Below, piece after piece: positions 36,574 through 46,228 of a stretch of 64,000 nucleotides of DNA. A model generated the notes under the pieces. It made no database searches. It was not told the DNA's origin and saw only the letters and a program-made list of their open reading frames with translations. Position 1 is the first letter of the stretch. Each line of letters begins with the position of its first letter. This DNA comes from an uncultured Alphaproteobacteria bacterium (GTDB lineage Bacteria; Pseudomonadota; Alphaproteobacteria; MPNO01; UBA2964). Both the position numbers and the translations under genes were made by a program. The DNA is taken from contig OX638326.1 of the NCBI GenBank assembly GCA_951812775.1, forward strand, positions 2,987,391 to 3,051,390, read 5' to 3'.

Positions 36574-38004
36574 ATGCTCAGATTTGTAGATATAGAGCGA
36601 AAAACACCCGAAAAACGTCCTTCCGAGGAGCGGAGTACAGACTTTGGCGAGATTTATCGGCGTTTTGACGAAGATCAGGCTGAAGAACAGGCCAGTAGGT
36701 GCTCTCAATGCGGTATTCCGTTCTGCCAAGTCCATTGTCCGCTTCACAATAATATTCCCGACTGGTTGATGCTTACCGCCGAAGATCGTGTGGAGGAGGC
36801 TTATGAGCTTTCTTCCGCCACCAATACATTTCCTGAAATTTGTGGCCGAATTTGTCCACAGGACCGCCTCTGCGAGGGAAATTGCGTTATCGAACAGGCC
36901 GGTCATGGAACTGTCACGATCGGTGCCGTTGAAAGCTATATAACAGAAACCGCCTTCGAAAATGGCTGGGTAAAACCACCCAAGCCGGTTCGGGAGATTG
37001 ATCAATCGGTTGGCATAATTGGCGCCGGGCCAGCTGCCCTCGCTGCTGCTGATGTGTTGCGCCGCAAGGGGTACCAGGTCCATGTCTATGACCGTTATGA
37101 CCGGGCTGGTGGATTGCTGGTTTATGGAATTCCCAATTTTAAGCTCGACAAGTCGATCGTTACCCGCCGGGTTGAACTCCTCGAACAGGCCGGAATCAAG
37201 ATGCACTACAATGTTGATGTTGGTCAGGATGTCAGCTTTCAGGAATTGCGTGACCGACATGACGCTATTCTTGTCGCTACCGGCGTATATAAGGCACGTG
37301 ATCTGCAGGCGCCTGGTGTTGGGCTCGGCAATATTGTCCCGGCACTGGATTTTCTGATTGCCTCCAACCGTAAAGGCCTCGGCGACAGCGTGTCAGAGTT
37401 TGATGATGGCTCTTTAAGTGCCGCCAATAAAAAGATCGTTGTTCTTGGTGCCGGCGACACTGCAATGGATTGCGTTCGCACCGCGGTACGCCAAGGAGCG
37501 GAATCGGTTGTGTGTCTGTACCGACGGGATATGGCAAACATGCCGGGGTCTCGACGTGAGGTTCAATACGCTGAAGAGGAGGGTGTCCAGTTTACCTTGC
37601 GCGCCCAACCTGAAGCCTTTCTCGGCGATGAGGTCGTATCTGCCGTCCGTGCGGCACGTATTCATCTCGGTGTTGCCGATGCCTCAGGGCGTCAAACGCC
37701 AGAGGTTATCGAAGGCTCCAGTTTTAATGTCGAAGGTGATCTGGTTATCAAGGCGCTGGGTTTTGATCCCGAAGATCTGCCAAACATGTTTGGTGTCCCC
37801 GAACTGGGTGTTACCCGTTGGGGCACGCTAAAAATTAATTTCCGCAACAAAATGACCAATCTCGACGGTGTATTTGCCGCAGGTGATATCGTTCGCGGCG
37901 CCTCTTTGGTGGTCTGGGCCATTCGGGATGGTCGCGATGCTGCCGCCGCGATGGACAGTTATCTGAAAGCACGGCGCCCGATAGGCGAAGAGGCTGCCGC
38001 ATGA
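36574..38004 (+). CDS. gltD: Glutamate synthase (NADPH) small subunit
   Basis: GltD takes electrons from NADPH through FAD and Fe-S clusters to GltB. The 476-aa protein has the N-terminal cysteine cluster RCSQCGIPFCQVHCP, a second cysteine set ICGRICPQDRLCEGNC, the FAD motif IIGAGPAALAAADVL, the NADPH motif VLGAGDTAMDCVRTAV, and the C-terminal FAAGDIVRGASLVVWAI. No strong SD is visible before the ATG. It overlaps gltB as ATGA. The order gltD-gltB is the reverse of E. coli. Confidence 0.95.
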   Translation: MLRFVDIERKTPEKRPSEERSTDFGEIYRRFDEDQAEEQASRCSQCGIPFCQVHCPLHNNIPDWLMLTAEDRVEEAYELSSATNTFPEICGRICPQDRLCEGNCVIEQAGHGTVTIGAVESYITETAFENGWVKPPKPVREIDQSVGIIGAGPAALAAADVLRRKGYQVHVYDRYDRAGGLLVYGIPNFKLDKSIVTRRVELLEQAGIKMHYNVDVGQDVSFQELRDRHDAILVATGVYKARDLQAPGVGLGNIVPALDFLIASNRKGLGDSVSEFDDGSLSAANKKIVVLGAGDTAMDCVRTAVRQGAESVVCLYRRDMANMPGSRREVQYAEEEGVQFTLRAQPEAFLGDEVVSAVRAARIHLGVADASGRQTPEVIEGSSFNVEGDLVIKALGFDPEDLPNMFGVPELGVTRWGTLKINFRNKMTNLDGVFAAGDIVRGASLVVWAIRDGRDAAAAMDSYLKARRPIGEEAAA

Positions 38005-41000
38005 CAAATCAAAAACCCAATAAAGGCGAACTTGAAATAGCAGCCTGGCGGGAAAACGCTGCCCGTTTGCATCGTGAAGGTCTTTATGACCCCGCTGATG
38101 AGCATGATGCCTGTGGCGTTGGCATGGTCGTTTCAATTGATGGTAAACGTCGTCGCGAAGTTGTCGAAGCCGGTATCGCCGCGCTCAAGGCATTGTGGCA
38201 TCGTGGCGCTGTTGATGCTGACGGCAAAACCGGCGATGGCGCTGGTATCCATGTTGAAATCCCGCAGGATTATTTCCACGAGCACATAATCAGGACCGGT
38301 CACACGCCGTCCCCCGGACCTATTGCGGTTGGCATGATCTTCTTGCCCCGCACCGACATGGCGGGCCAGGAACGTTGCCGGAGTATTGTGGAAGCGCAGA
38401 TCCTGCAGTTTGGCTATTCGATCTATGGCTGGCGACAGGTGCCTCTCAATATCGACATCATTGGCCAAAAGGCGAATGCAACGCGGCCGGAAATCGAACA
38501 GATCATGATAGCCGGCCAGGTTGGCAAATCAGATGAAGATTTTGAACGTGACCTTTATGTCATCCGACGTCGAATTGAAAATCAGGTCATTGAAGAGAAT
38601 ATTCCCGATTTCTACATTTGCTCTTTGAGCTGCCGTTCGATCATCTATAAAGGTATGTTCCTCGCGGAGCAGGTAACTGACTTTTATCCCGATCTCCTGG
38701 ATGAAAGATTTGAATCACGCTTTGCGATCTATCACCAGCGGTATTCAACCAATACTTTCCCGACCTGGAAGCTGGCCCAACCCTTCCGCATGCTCGCCCA
38801 CAACGGCGAAATCAACACGCTGTCAGGTAATATCAATTGGATGAAAAGCCATGAGACGCGGCTTGAATCCGATTTATTTGGCGAGTTGATCGAAGATATC
38901 AAACCAATTATTCAGGCCGGGAGTTCAGATTCAGCGGCCCTCGATGCCGCCTACGAACTCTTGGCGCGTGGTGGCCGGTCAGCACCGTTAGTCAAGATGA
39001 TGGTTATTCCCGATGCCTGGTCCGCGAAGCCTAACGTCCCCGAACATCATGCGGCGTTCTTCAGCTATTGTAATTGCGTCATCGAACCGTGGGACGGTCC
39101 GGCGGCGATTTGCGCAACGGATGGCACCTGGGTCGTGGCTGGTATGGATCGCAATGGTTTGCGGCCGCTCCGCTATTCAATTCGTGAAGATGGTCTTTTG
39201 GTGGTTGGTTCTGAAACCGGCATGGTGACCATGGATGAATTCCGCATTGTCGAGAAGGGCCGCGTTGGTCCTGGGCAGACGATTGCCGTACAGCTCGACG
39301 AAGGCCGGTTCTATAACGATGGTGAATTGCGCGAGCTGATGGCGGGCGAAGCGCCATTTGAAGAGTGGACCGCCAACATTACGCAAATGGACAGTCTGAT
39401 CCGGACAGAAAGCGACGAGCCGGGTGAATTTGATCGCGACGAGTTGCGTCGTCGTCAACTCTGTTCGGGTCACACGCTGGAAGAGCTTGAGCTTCTTGTT
39501 CAGCCCATGGTCGAGGATGCAAAGGAAGCCGTTGGCTCCATGGGCGACGATACGCCTATTGCGGTACTTTCTGAAAATTATCGCGGCTTGCATCATTTTT
39601 TCCGGCAGTCCTTTAGCCAGGTGACCAATCCGCCGATTGATAGTCTGCGCGAATATCGGGTCATGACGCTCAACACGCGGCTTGGGAATCTTGGCAATAT
39701 TTTTGCCATGGATGAAAGTCAGACTCGACTGCTCCAACTGAGTTCACCAGTCCTGGCCAATGCCGAGTTTGACGCGTTGCGGGCCCATATGGGTGATACC
39801 GCCTTTGAAATTGATTGTACCTTCGATGCCAATGGCGGTGACAACGCTCTTCGTGAAGCGATGGATCGTATCCGGACCGAAGCAGAGAACGCTGTTCGCG
39901 GTGGCGCCGTGCATGTCATTCTTTCTGACAAAAACATCGCGTCTGACAAAGCGCCCATTCCGATGATCCTGGCCACCAGTGGCGTCCATAGTCATTTGGT
40001 TCGAGAATCCCTACGAACCTTTACCTCGATCAATGTTCGTTCAGCCGAGTGTCTCGATACGCATTATTTCGCTGTACTTATCGGTGCCGGTGCAACGACC
40101 GTAAATGCCTATCTGACACAAGAGGCCATTGCGGATCGTCATCGTCGCGGGTTGTTTGGCGATCTGTCGTTGACCGAATGTGTGCAGCGCTATTGTGAGG
40201 CCGTCAATCAAGGCCTGTTGAAGATTATGTCCAAGATGGGCATTTCCGTGATCTCTCCCTATCGTGGTGCCTATAAATTTGAGGCCATCGGGCTGAGCCG
40301 TACGCTGGTGTCCGAGTTCTTTCCCGGTATGACGTCCCGGATCTCAGGGATCGGACTCTCCGGTATTCAGCATAGTTCGTTGCGCCTGCATCGTAAGGCG
40401 TTCTCAGAAGACGTCACGACTTTGCCGATTGGGGGCCTTTATCGTTATCGCCGCAGCGGCGAAGCACATTCATTCCAGGGCGAAATGATCCATATGTTGC
40501 AGAATGCGTGCGACACGGATTCTTACGCGGGTTACAAAAAATATTCGGAATCTGTTCAACGTCAGGCACCGGTCAGTTTGCGGGATTTAATGGAATTCTC
40601 GCCGAGCGGTGATGGGGTTGAACTTGAGGAAGTCGAGTCCATTACCGAGCTTCGCAAGCGGCTGGTTGCGCCAGGAATTTCTCTGGGTGCTCTCGGTCCC
40701 GAGGCGCATGAGACGCTTTCTATTGCCATGAACCGTATCGGCGCCAAGTCTGATTCTGGCGAAGGTGGCGAAGACCCCGCGCGCTTTAAGCCGAAGCCCA
40801 ACGGTGACAATGCGTCGTCGGCGATTAAACAGGTTGCCTCCGGGCGCTTTGGGGTGACAGCGCAATATCTCAATAACTGCCGAGAGATCGAGATTAAAAT
40901 TGCCCAGGGTGCGAAGCCCGGCGAAGGTGGTCAGTTACCGGGAATGAAGGTATCCGAGATGATTGCCCGGCTCAGACATTCGACGGCTGGCGTCACGTTA

Positions 41001-42551
41001 ATCTCTCCGCCACCGCATCACGATATTTATTCCATCGAGGATTTGTCGCAGCTCATTTATGACCTGAAGCAGATCAACCCCGAAGCCAAAGTCTGTGTGA
41101 AGCTTGTGGCGCAATCCGGTATCGGCACGATTGCAGCGGGCGTTGCCAAGGCGAAAGCCGATGTCATCCTGGTGTCGGGTCATTCGGGCGGTACCGGTGC
41201 CAGCCCGCAAACATCGATCAAATATGCCGGGCTTCCGTGGGAGATGGGTCTCGCAGAAGTTCATCAGGTCCTGACCCTGAATGGATTGCGGGACAATGTC
41301 CTGTTGCGGACGGATGGCGGACTCAAGACCGGCCGGGACGTCGTCATCGCCGCTCTTTTGGGGGCAGATGAATATGGTATTGGCACGACGTCTCTGGTGG
41401 CGATGGGCTGCATCATGGTGCGTCAGTGTCATTCCAATACCTGTCCCGTTGGTGTGTGCACGCAAGACGATGCGTTGCGCGAGAAATTCACCGGCACGCC
41501 CGAGAAAGTCGTCAATCTGTTCAGTTTCGTTGCGGAAGAGGTCCGTGAAATTCTGGCCTTCCTCGGTGTGCGGACGCTGAATGAAATTATCGGCCGTACG
41601 GATCTGTTGATGCAGGTCCGGCGTGGTAATCCACATCTCGACGATCTTGATCTCAACCCTCTTCTGGTTCAGGCGGATCCGGGTGGGGGAAACCGCTCAG
41701 AGCGGCGCGGCGAGCGGAATGAAGTTCCAGATTCACTTGATGCCCAGATGATCAAGGATGCGGCCCCAGCGCTGGAGGGCGGTGAGAAAATGCAACTCGC
41801 CTATAATATTCGCAATACACAGCGCGCCATTGGGACGCGTATTTCGTCGGCGATCACACGGCGCTTTGGTATGGATGGGCTACAACCTGGACATATTACC
41901 GTTAGGCTGCGTGGTTCGGGTGGTCAGTCCCTCGGGGCCTTCGCGGTTCAGGGGCTGAAACTTCAGGTCCTCGGCGATGCCAATGATTATGTTGGCAAGG
42001 GCCTGTCGGGTGGCATGATCGTGGTTCGTCCGGTAACGGCGAGTCCGCTCAATACCAATGAGAATGCCATTGTCGGCAACACGGTTCTTTATGGTGCGAC
42101 GGCTGGCAAGTTGTTTGCTGCCGGTCAGGCTGGCGAACGTTTTGCAGTTCGTAATTCTGGATCCGATGCCGTGGTTGAAGGGTGCGGCGCCAATGGTTGT
42201 GAATATATGACCGGCGGTACAGTCGCTATTCTGGGGCCGGTCGGGGATAATTTTGGCGCGGGCATGACCGGTGGCATGGCCTTTGTTTATGACACCGACG
42301 CCAGTCTTGTGAGCAATATTAATCCTGATACCGTCGTCTATCACCGCATGCAGTCGCCGCATTGGGAGCAGGTTTTGCGCGACCTCGTTACAGAACATTG
42401 GCGTGAAACGCAGTCTCGTTTTGCCGAACGTTTGCTGGTTGATTGGGATCGTGAATTACGGCGGTTTTGGCAGGTTGTCCCCAAAGAGATGATGGATAAG
42501 CTGGAACACCCGGTCCTGGTGCAGCCTGATGACGAGGAGCAATCCGCCTGA
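38001..42551 (+). CDS. gltB: Glutamate synthase (NADPH) large subunit
   Basis: GltB makes glutamate from glutamine and 2-oxoglutarate. The 1516-aa protein has a short propeptide ending before the nucleophile Cys38 (DEHDACGVGMV) of the class II glutaminase domain, a central domain, the FMN synthase domain (GHSGGTGASPQTSIKYAG), the [3Fe-4S] cysteines in CIMVRQCHSNTCPVGVC with C-x5-C-x4-C spacing (about residues 1136-1147), and the C-terminal beta-helix with GCGANGCEYMTGG. The frame is intact over 4.5 kb. Confidence 0.96.
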   Translation: MTNQKPNKGELEIAAWRENAARLHREGLYDPADEHDACGVGMVVSIDGKRRREVVEAGIAALKALWHRGAVDADGKTGDGAGIHVEIPQDYFHEHIIRTGHTPSPGPIAVGMIFLPRTDMAGQERCRSIVEAQILQFGYSIYGWRQVPLNIDIIGQKANATRPEIEQIMIAGQVGKSDEDFERDLYVIRRRIENQVIEENIPDFYICSLSCRSIIYKGMFLAEQVTDFYPDLLDERFESRFAIYHQRYSTNTFPTWKLAQPFRMLAHNGEINTLSGNINWMKSHETRLESDLFGELIEDIKPIIQAGSSDSAALDAAYELLARGGRSAPLVKMMVIPDAWSAKPNVPEHHAAFFSYCNCVIEPWDGPAAICATDGTWVVAGMDRNGLRPLRYSIREDGLLVVGSETGMVTMDEFRIVEKGRVGPGQTIAVQLDEGRFYNDGELRELMAGEAPFEEWTANITQMDSLIRTESDEPGEFDRDELRRRQLCSGHTLEELELLVQPMVEDAKEAVGSMGDDTPIAVLSENYRGLHHFFRQSFSQVTNPPIDSLREYRVMTLNTRLGNLGNIFAMDESQTRLLQLSSPVLANAEFDALRAHMGDTAFEIDCTFDANGGDNALREAMDRIRTEAENAVRGGAVHVILSDKNIASDKAPIPMILATSGVHSHLVRESLRTFTSINVRSAECLDTHYFAVLIGAGATTVNAYLTQEAIADRHRRGLFGDLSLTECVQRYCEAVNQGLLKIMSKMGISVISPYRGAYKFEAIGLSRTLVSEFFPGMTSRISGIGLSGIQHSSLRLHRKAFSEDVTTLPIGGLYRYRRSGEAHSFQGEMIHMLQNACDTDSYAGYKKYSESVQRQAPVSLRDLMEFSPSGDGVELEEVESITELRKRLVAPGISLGALGPEAHETLSIAMNRIGAKSDSGEGGEDPARFKPKPNGDNASSAIKQVASGRFGVTAQYLNNCREIEIKIAQGAKPGEGGQLPGMKVSEMIARLRHSTAGVTLISPPPHHDIYSIEDLSQLIYDLKQINPEAKVCVKLVAQSGIGTIAAGVAKAKADVILVSGHSGGTGASPQTSIKYAGLPWEMGLAEVHQVLTLNGLRDNVLLRTDGGLKTGRDVVIAALLGADEYGIGTTSLVAMGCIMVRQCHSNTCPVGVCTQDDALREKFTGTPEKVVNLFSFVAEEVREILAFLGVRTLNEIIGRTDLLMQVRRGNPHLDDLDLNPLLVQADPGGGNRSERRGERNEVPDSLDAQMIKDAAPALEGGEKMQLAYNIRNTQRAIGTRISSAITRRFGMDGLQPGHITVRLRGSGGQSLGAFAVQGLKLQVLGDANDYVGKGLSGGMIVVRPVTASPLNTNENAIVGNTVLYGATAGKLFAAGQAGERFAVRNSGSDAVVEGCGANGCEYMTGGTVAILGPVGDNFGAGMTGGMAFVYDTDASLVSNINPDTVVYHRMQSPHWEQVLRDLVTEHWRETQSRFAERLLVDWDRELRRFWQVVPKEMMDKLEHPVLVQPDDEEQSA

Positions 42552-42631
42552 GCCCGCCGCGCCCTGATCGCGGGGCGGCGGCGCTGATCTTCTGTTTCTG
42601 TAGCGCGCTGGTTCTAAACCTTCTGGGGTTT

Positions 42632-43765
42632 ATGACACTGGCTGCCGTGTTGCCGCAGCTCATCACTGAATGGAGTTTGACCAGCACGGAAGCAGGCTGG
42701 CTTGGCGGAATCTATTTTGCAGGCTATGTCGCGTCGGTACCGGTACTTACTGCATTGACGGATCGCGTCGATCCTAAGCGAATTGTCGTTATTTCAGCGC
42801 TTGTCGCTGGTATGGCGTCGATTGCTTTCGCCTTTTTCGCCGAAGGGTTCTGGGTGGCCCTGATGCTCCGCTTTTTGGCAGGGTCCGGACTGGGTGGAAC
42901 CTATATGCCTGGTCTCAAAGCGTTAACCGACCAGCTTCCGAAGGAAGTACGCAGCCGTGGTGTGACTTATTACACCGGCGTTTTTGCCTTGGGGACCGCA
43001 TTCTCTTTTTTGATCGGTGGTGAAGTTGCAGGTGCGTTTGGCTGGCGCTGGGCTTTTGCCGCGGCGGGGCTGGGTTGTTTTGTCGGAACCACAATCATCG
43101 TTGCTGTTTTGCCCGCCTCTGGAACCTCTCCGTCATCAGCACCGGTTTTGGCCGCTTTTGGCCAGGTCCTCAGAAACCGACAGGCATTGGGCTATATGAT
43201 TTCCTATTTTGGTTATGCGTGGGAGATGTTTGCTTTCCGCGTCTGGATTGTCGCCTTTCTATTTTTCTCGCAAATGTACAATGCGGTCAGTGTCGACATT
43301 ATGACCGCGACAGTTTGGGCGACAATTTTCGCTTTCGCCGGGGTGGCCGCCAATATGGCTTTCGGAGAACTGGCCATTGCCTTCAACCAACGTCGTGTCC
43401 TGATCGGTGTTTCTGTGATCTCTCTCCTTGCCGGTGCCGGGGTCGGTTATATGAGCGGCGAAAGTTATGGCGTTGTGATTTGTCTTTGCTTGGTCTTTGC
43501 AATGCTTACGTCAGGTCGAAATGCTCCGACCAATGCGGGCTTGGTTGCCGCGGCGCCTGAGCATTTGCGGGGCACAGCGATGGCCCTGCATGCCACGATT
43601 GGTTATGCCGGTGGCATCCTCGGGCCTCTCGCAGCAGGTATCGCACTGGATGCTGCTGGCGGGATCGAAAGCGCGGGAGGTTGGACGGCGGCGTTTCTGG
43701 CGATTGCCGTCGGAGCGATTATTTCGGCGTTGGCGTTGTTGTGTCTAAACCGCCGTGGGGATTAG
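42632..43765 (+). CDS. MFS transporter, annotated from ATG but probably starting further upstream
   Basis: A 12-helix major facilitator protein of unknown substrate, with the loop 2-3 motif GYVASVPVLTALTDRVDPKR and FLAGSGLGGTYMPGLKALTDQLP. It is a paralog of the damaged MFS gene at 51225-52434 (shared GTYMP-LRALTDQLP, NR-ALGY, WE-FA-RVW). The first helix extends upstream of ATG 42632: the frame from 42548 reads LSPPRPDRGAAALIFCFCSALVLNLLGFM, matching the paralog's first helix. No ATG, GTG or TTG lies there; a CTG at 42548 overlaps the gltB stop and follows GAGGAG by 8 bases, so it is a likely start. It reads in the gltB direction and is convergent with the cupin gene. Confidence 0.82.
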   Translation: MTLAAVLPQLITEWSLTSTEAGWLGGIYFAGYVASVPVLTALTDRVDPKRIVVISALVAGMASIAFAFFAEGFWVALMLRFLAGSGLGGTYMPGLKALTDQLPKEVRSRGVTYYTGVFALGTAFSFLIGGEVAGAFGWRWAFAAAGLGCFVGTTIIVAVLPASGTSPSSAPVLAAFGQVLRNRQALGYMISYFGYAWEMFAFRVWIVAFLFFSQMYNAVSVDIMTATVWATIFAFAGVAANMAFGELAIAFNQRRVLIGVSVISLLAGAGVGYMSGESYGVVICLCLVFAMLTSGRNAPTNAGLVAAAPEHLRGTAMALHATIGYAGGILGPLAAGIALDAAGGIESAGGWTAAFLAIAVGAIISALALLCLNRRGD

Positions 43766-44323
43766 TTCGAGACCCCGGTGATTGTTGTTTGTCTCGCCAG
43801 TTTCCAGATTGAACCGGTTCTGCGCATACCCGCCAGGACGTTGGCTGCGGACTGTAATTGCCACGGAGTGTTCACCCATACCCCATTCGGAATGTGGTAC
43901 CCAGGGGGGCACAATATCGACATGGCCGGTAGGTGCGTCGCTCTGTGCAAGGAGCTCAAGTGTTGCTTTGCCAGCTTCGCTGCCATCATCAAGACGTTTG
44001 TAAACATGGGTCCGCTCCTCGCCATCCAGCACGCCATAAATTGTCCAGGTATGGGCGTGATCGTGGACGTTCGCTCGATGTTGCGGTTGGCGAATCAAGC
44101 CGCCGACAAAGAACCCATGATCGGGATCGTGGTGCAGTTGGAGTTCGACACCCCGCTTGGCAGGCCATTCTTTTGATTTCTCGCGCATCTGTTCATCAGC
44201 GCACAATGTTTTCAGAATGCCACGGACACCTTCCCAATGTTCTGTTTCAGGCAAATCTTTAGCAAAATGATCGCGCAGATCGTCGATAAAGGTTTTAAAG
44301 GCTGGCACTGAATATTCGGTCAT
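43745..44323 (-). CDS. Cupin protein related to cysteine dioxygenase
   Basis: A 192-aa double-stranded beta-helix protein. The metal-binding motif HDHAHTWTIYGVLDGEE resembles HDHG...W-I-GVL-G of thiol dioxygenases, and a second His lies in PPWVPHSEWG. No export signal is present. It probably binds Fe(II) and oxidises a small thiol or a related compound, but the substrate is unknown. It lies 26 bases after the decarboxylase-like gene on the same strand, so the two likely form an operon. Confidence 0.7.
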   Translation of the reverse strand: MTEYSVPAFKTFIDDLRDHFAKDLPETEHWEGVRGILKTLCADEQMREKSKEWPAKRGVELQLHHDPDHGFFVGGLIRQPQHRANVHDHAHTWTIYGVLDGEERTHVYKRLDDGSEAGKATLELLAQSDAPTGHVDIVPPWVPHSEWGMGEHSVAITVRSQRPGGYAQNRFNLETGETNNNHRGLELIPTAV

Positions 44324-44349
44324 TAAAAGGTCTCCTCTTGCTTAGCTGT

Positions 44350-45318
44350 CTAATACTGACTCGTGGAACAGGTCTTCAACTGGGTAGGGCCTTCGATCAG
44401 CGTTTGATCGGTAAGATATTTCATAAAGCGTTCCACACTGGCTCGATTGGCCGCCAGATCCGTTGGCCAAATATCTACCCCAAAAATAGCCTGCTCGTCC
44501 TCAAAGGCATTGCGGGCAAAAGCCATTTCAGAATAGCCCGGGTCTTCATAAAACTCTGCGGCTTGGTGTTTGGCGTCCTCCCACATCGTTATCAGCGCGC
44601 GCGGCAGGTGCGGATGCGCGTCCGCCAGCTCGTTTTTGAAGACCAGCAAATGCATGATGGGATAATCGTATTTCTGAAAATAACGACCGCATTCTTCGCG
44701 CAGATCAGGCCACAACCGGTGAACGGACCCATTTCGCAGCCCTTCAAGAATGGCCGGCGGCGGGTGCGGGTGGATCATCATGGCGAGTTCACCAGCAATA
44801 AATCTTTCCGGCGCGCTAGGCTCATCGATCATGGTCAGGTCGGCTTCTTCCTGTCCCGGAAAAGCAACAAGTTCCGGACTCATTGTGTGCCAGTCCAGTT
44901 CGCGCCACGGCACATCATATTCGAAGGCTAGATCGCCCTTTGCGAGAACAGACATTGTCGTCTGAAAACTGCGGCAGCAAACCTTCCTGCCAATCAAATC
45001 AGTTGGTTTTGAGATGTTGGCGGCCGCGCTGACAAACATATGGTTCTGAGAGAACAGGCGGCGCGGAAAAACCGGTACAGCGCTATAAGGCCGGCCCTGT
45101 GCCTTCGAGGTCAGGTAGGAGGAAACCGACATTTCACAAATATCGAATTCTTCATCCTCATAAAAACGACGATGTCGGTCGATCCCTTCCCGACGCGGCG
45201 GTGCCATACCGACCTCGAGGGATTTGATCTTTATGCCGTCGGGGTTTTCGACCATATCCATAAAGAACGGAACATGTCGGTCATAGCGCTCCAACGCCAT
45301 CGTCAGTTCAACTGCCAT
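44350..45318 (-). CDS. 4,5-dihydroxyphthalate decarboxylase-like / periplasmic-binding-fold protein
   Basis: A 322-aa protein (ATG 45318 with GTGGGAAA upstream) without a signal peptide. It has the pattern of the Pht5-type family: FDICEMSVSSYLTSKAQG, the VPVFPRRLFSQNH block, and DLIGRKVCCRSFQTTMSVLAKG. This fold is shared with ABC substrate-binding proteins, and many members have unknown substrates, so decarboxylase activity is not certain. Its likely operon partner is the cupin gene downstream, which suggests breakdown of an aromatic or organosulfur compound. The true role remains open. Confidence 0.65.
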   Translation of the reverse strand: MAVELTMALERYDRHVPFFMDMVENPDGIKIKSLEVGMAPPRREGIDRHRRFYEDEEFDICEMSVSSYLTSKAQGRPYSAVPVFPRRLFSQNHMFVSAAANISKPTDLIGRKVCCRSFQTTMSVLAKGDLAFEYDVPWRELDWHTMSPELVAFPGQEEADLTMIDEPSAPERFIAGELAMMIHPHPPPAILEGLRNGSVHRLWPDLREECGRYFQKYDYPIMHLLVFKNELADAHPHLPRALITMWEDAKHQAAEFYEDPGYSEMAFARNAFEDEQAIFGVDIWPTDLAANRASVERFMKYLTDQTLIEGPTQLKTCSTSQY

Positions 45319-45433
45319 TGTTTTTCCCACCGGTCATAAATATGTCCCTGTTCAGCAACGATGCTATGCCGGACAGCATTTTGCTGCAACGGTAGCTCTG
45401 TTTTTAACGGCCGGGTTGGATTAGAATCTTCGC

Positions 45434-46102
45434 ATGCGTGTTTTGTATCATCTCTGGTTATCGCCCTTTTGCCGCAAGGTTCAGATCGCTCTTCTGGAAA
45501 AAGGGCTGGAGGCCGAGCTTAAGACCGAGAATTTGTGGGATCGCCGTCCTGAATTTCTGGCGCTCAACCCTGCCGGTGACGTGCCAGTCCTGGTCGAAGA
45601 GGATGGTCAGGCAATCTGCGATTCGGCGGCAATTTGTGAATATCTGGAAGAAATAGCGCCTGACCCCTGTCTGCTTCCGGGGACCGCGTCAGAACGGGCG
45701 GAAGTGCGCAGACTGGTTTCCTGGTTTGACCGCAAATTCAATGTAGAGGTGAGCGAAAATCTGGTCGGTGAAAAGATCATGAAGCGGTTTCTTAAACGCG
45801 GTGCACCGGATGCGACAGCCATTCGCGCAGGAAAGAAAAACCTCGAATATCACCTCAAATATATTGCCTGGCTGTGCGAACGGCGCAATTGGTTGGCGGG
45901 GAATGACATGTCGCTGGCGGATATTGCGGCAGCAGCGCATATTTCCTGTCTCGATTATCTCGGCGATGTGCCGTGGGAGGACCATGAGGGTGCCAAAGAA
46001 TGGTATGTCCGCATGAAATCACGCCCATCAATGCGGCCGATACTTGCCGACCATCTGCCGGGCGAACCACCCCCAAAACATTATGCCGATCTGGATTTTT
46101 GA
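45434..46102 (+). CDS. Glutathione S-transferase family protein
   Basis: A 222-aa protein with a thioredoxin-like N-terminal domain (LYHLWLSPFCRKVQIALLEKGL; the SPFCRKV segment supplies the likely catalytic Ser or Cys), VPVLVEEDGQAICDSAAICEYLEE for glutathione binding, and an all-helical C-domain with LSLADIAAAAHISCLDYLG. It stands alone on the + strand next to the divergent dihydroxyphthalate-decarboxylase-like gene. The substrate is unknown. Confidence 0.88.
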   Translation: MRVLYHLWLSPFCRKVQIALLEKGLEAELKTENLWDRRPEFLALNPAGDVPVLVEEDGQAICDSAAICEYLEEIAPDPCLLPGTASERAEVRRLVSWFDRKFNVEVSENLVGEKIMKRFLKRGAPDATAIRAGKKNLEYHLKYIAWLCERRNWLAGNDMSLADIAAAAHISCLDYLGDVPWEDHEGAKEWYVRMKSRPSMRPILADHLPGEPPPKHYADLDF

Positions 46103-46228
46103 TGGGCCGTTAGCACCAACGGCACAGGTCTCAATGGAAAATGGGGAAAAGCTGGCCACCGGTCTGGCGATAGACCACTCACGGGCTATGCTTATTGAGC
46201 AATTAAGAAATCTGCGGATTTGAGGACT

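Noticed and set aside
40998-41636. 212-codon open frame opposite gltB
   Set aside because: Antisense to the conserved FMN/Fe-S part of gltB; no RBS or family features.
41880-42398. 172-codon open frame opposite the gltB C-terminal domain
   Set aside because: Shadow of the gltB beta-helix; no independent support.
46103-46228. Possible SAM-type riboswitch before the MetX-like gene
   Set aside because: Only a small hairpin (GGTCT-GGCGAT-AGACC) is seen; the conserved bases of SAM-II or SAM/SAH motifs are not recognisable.
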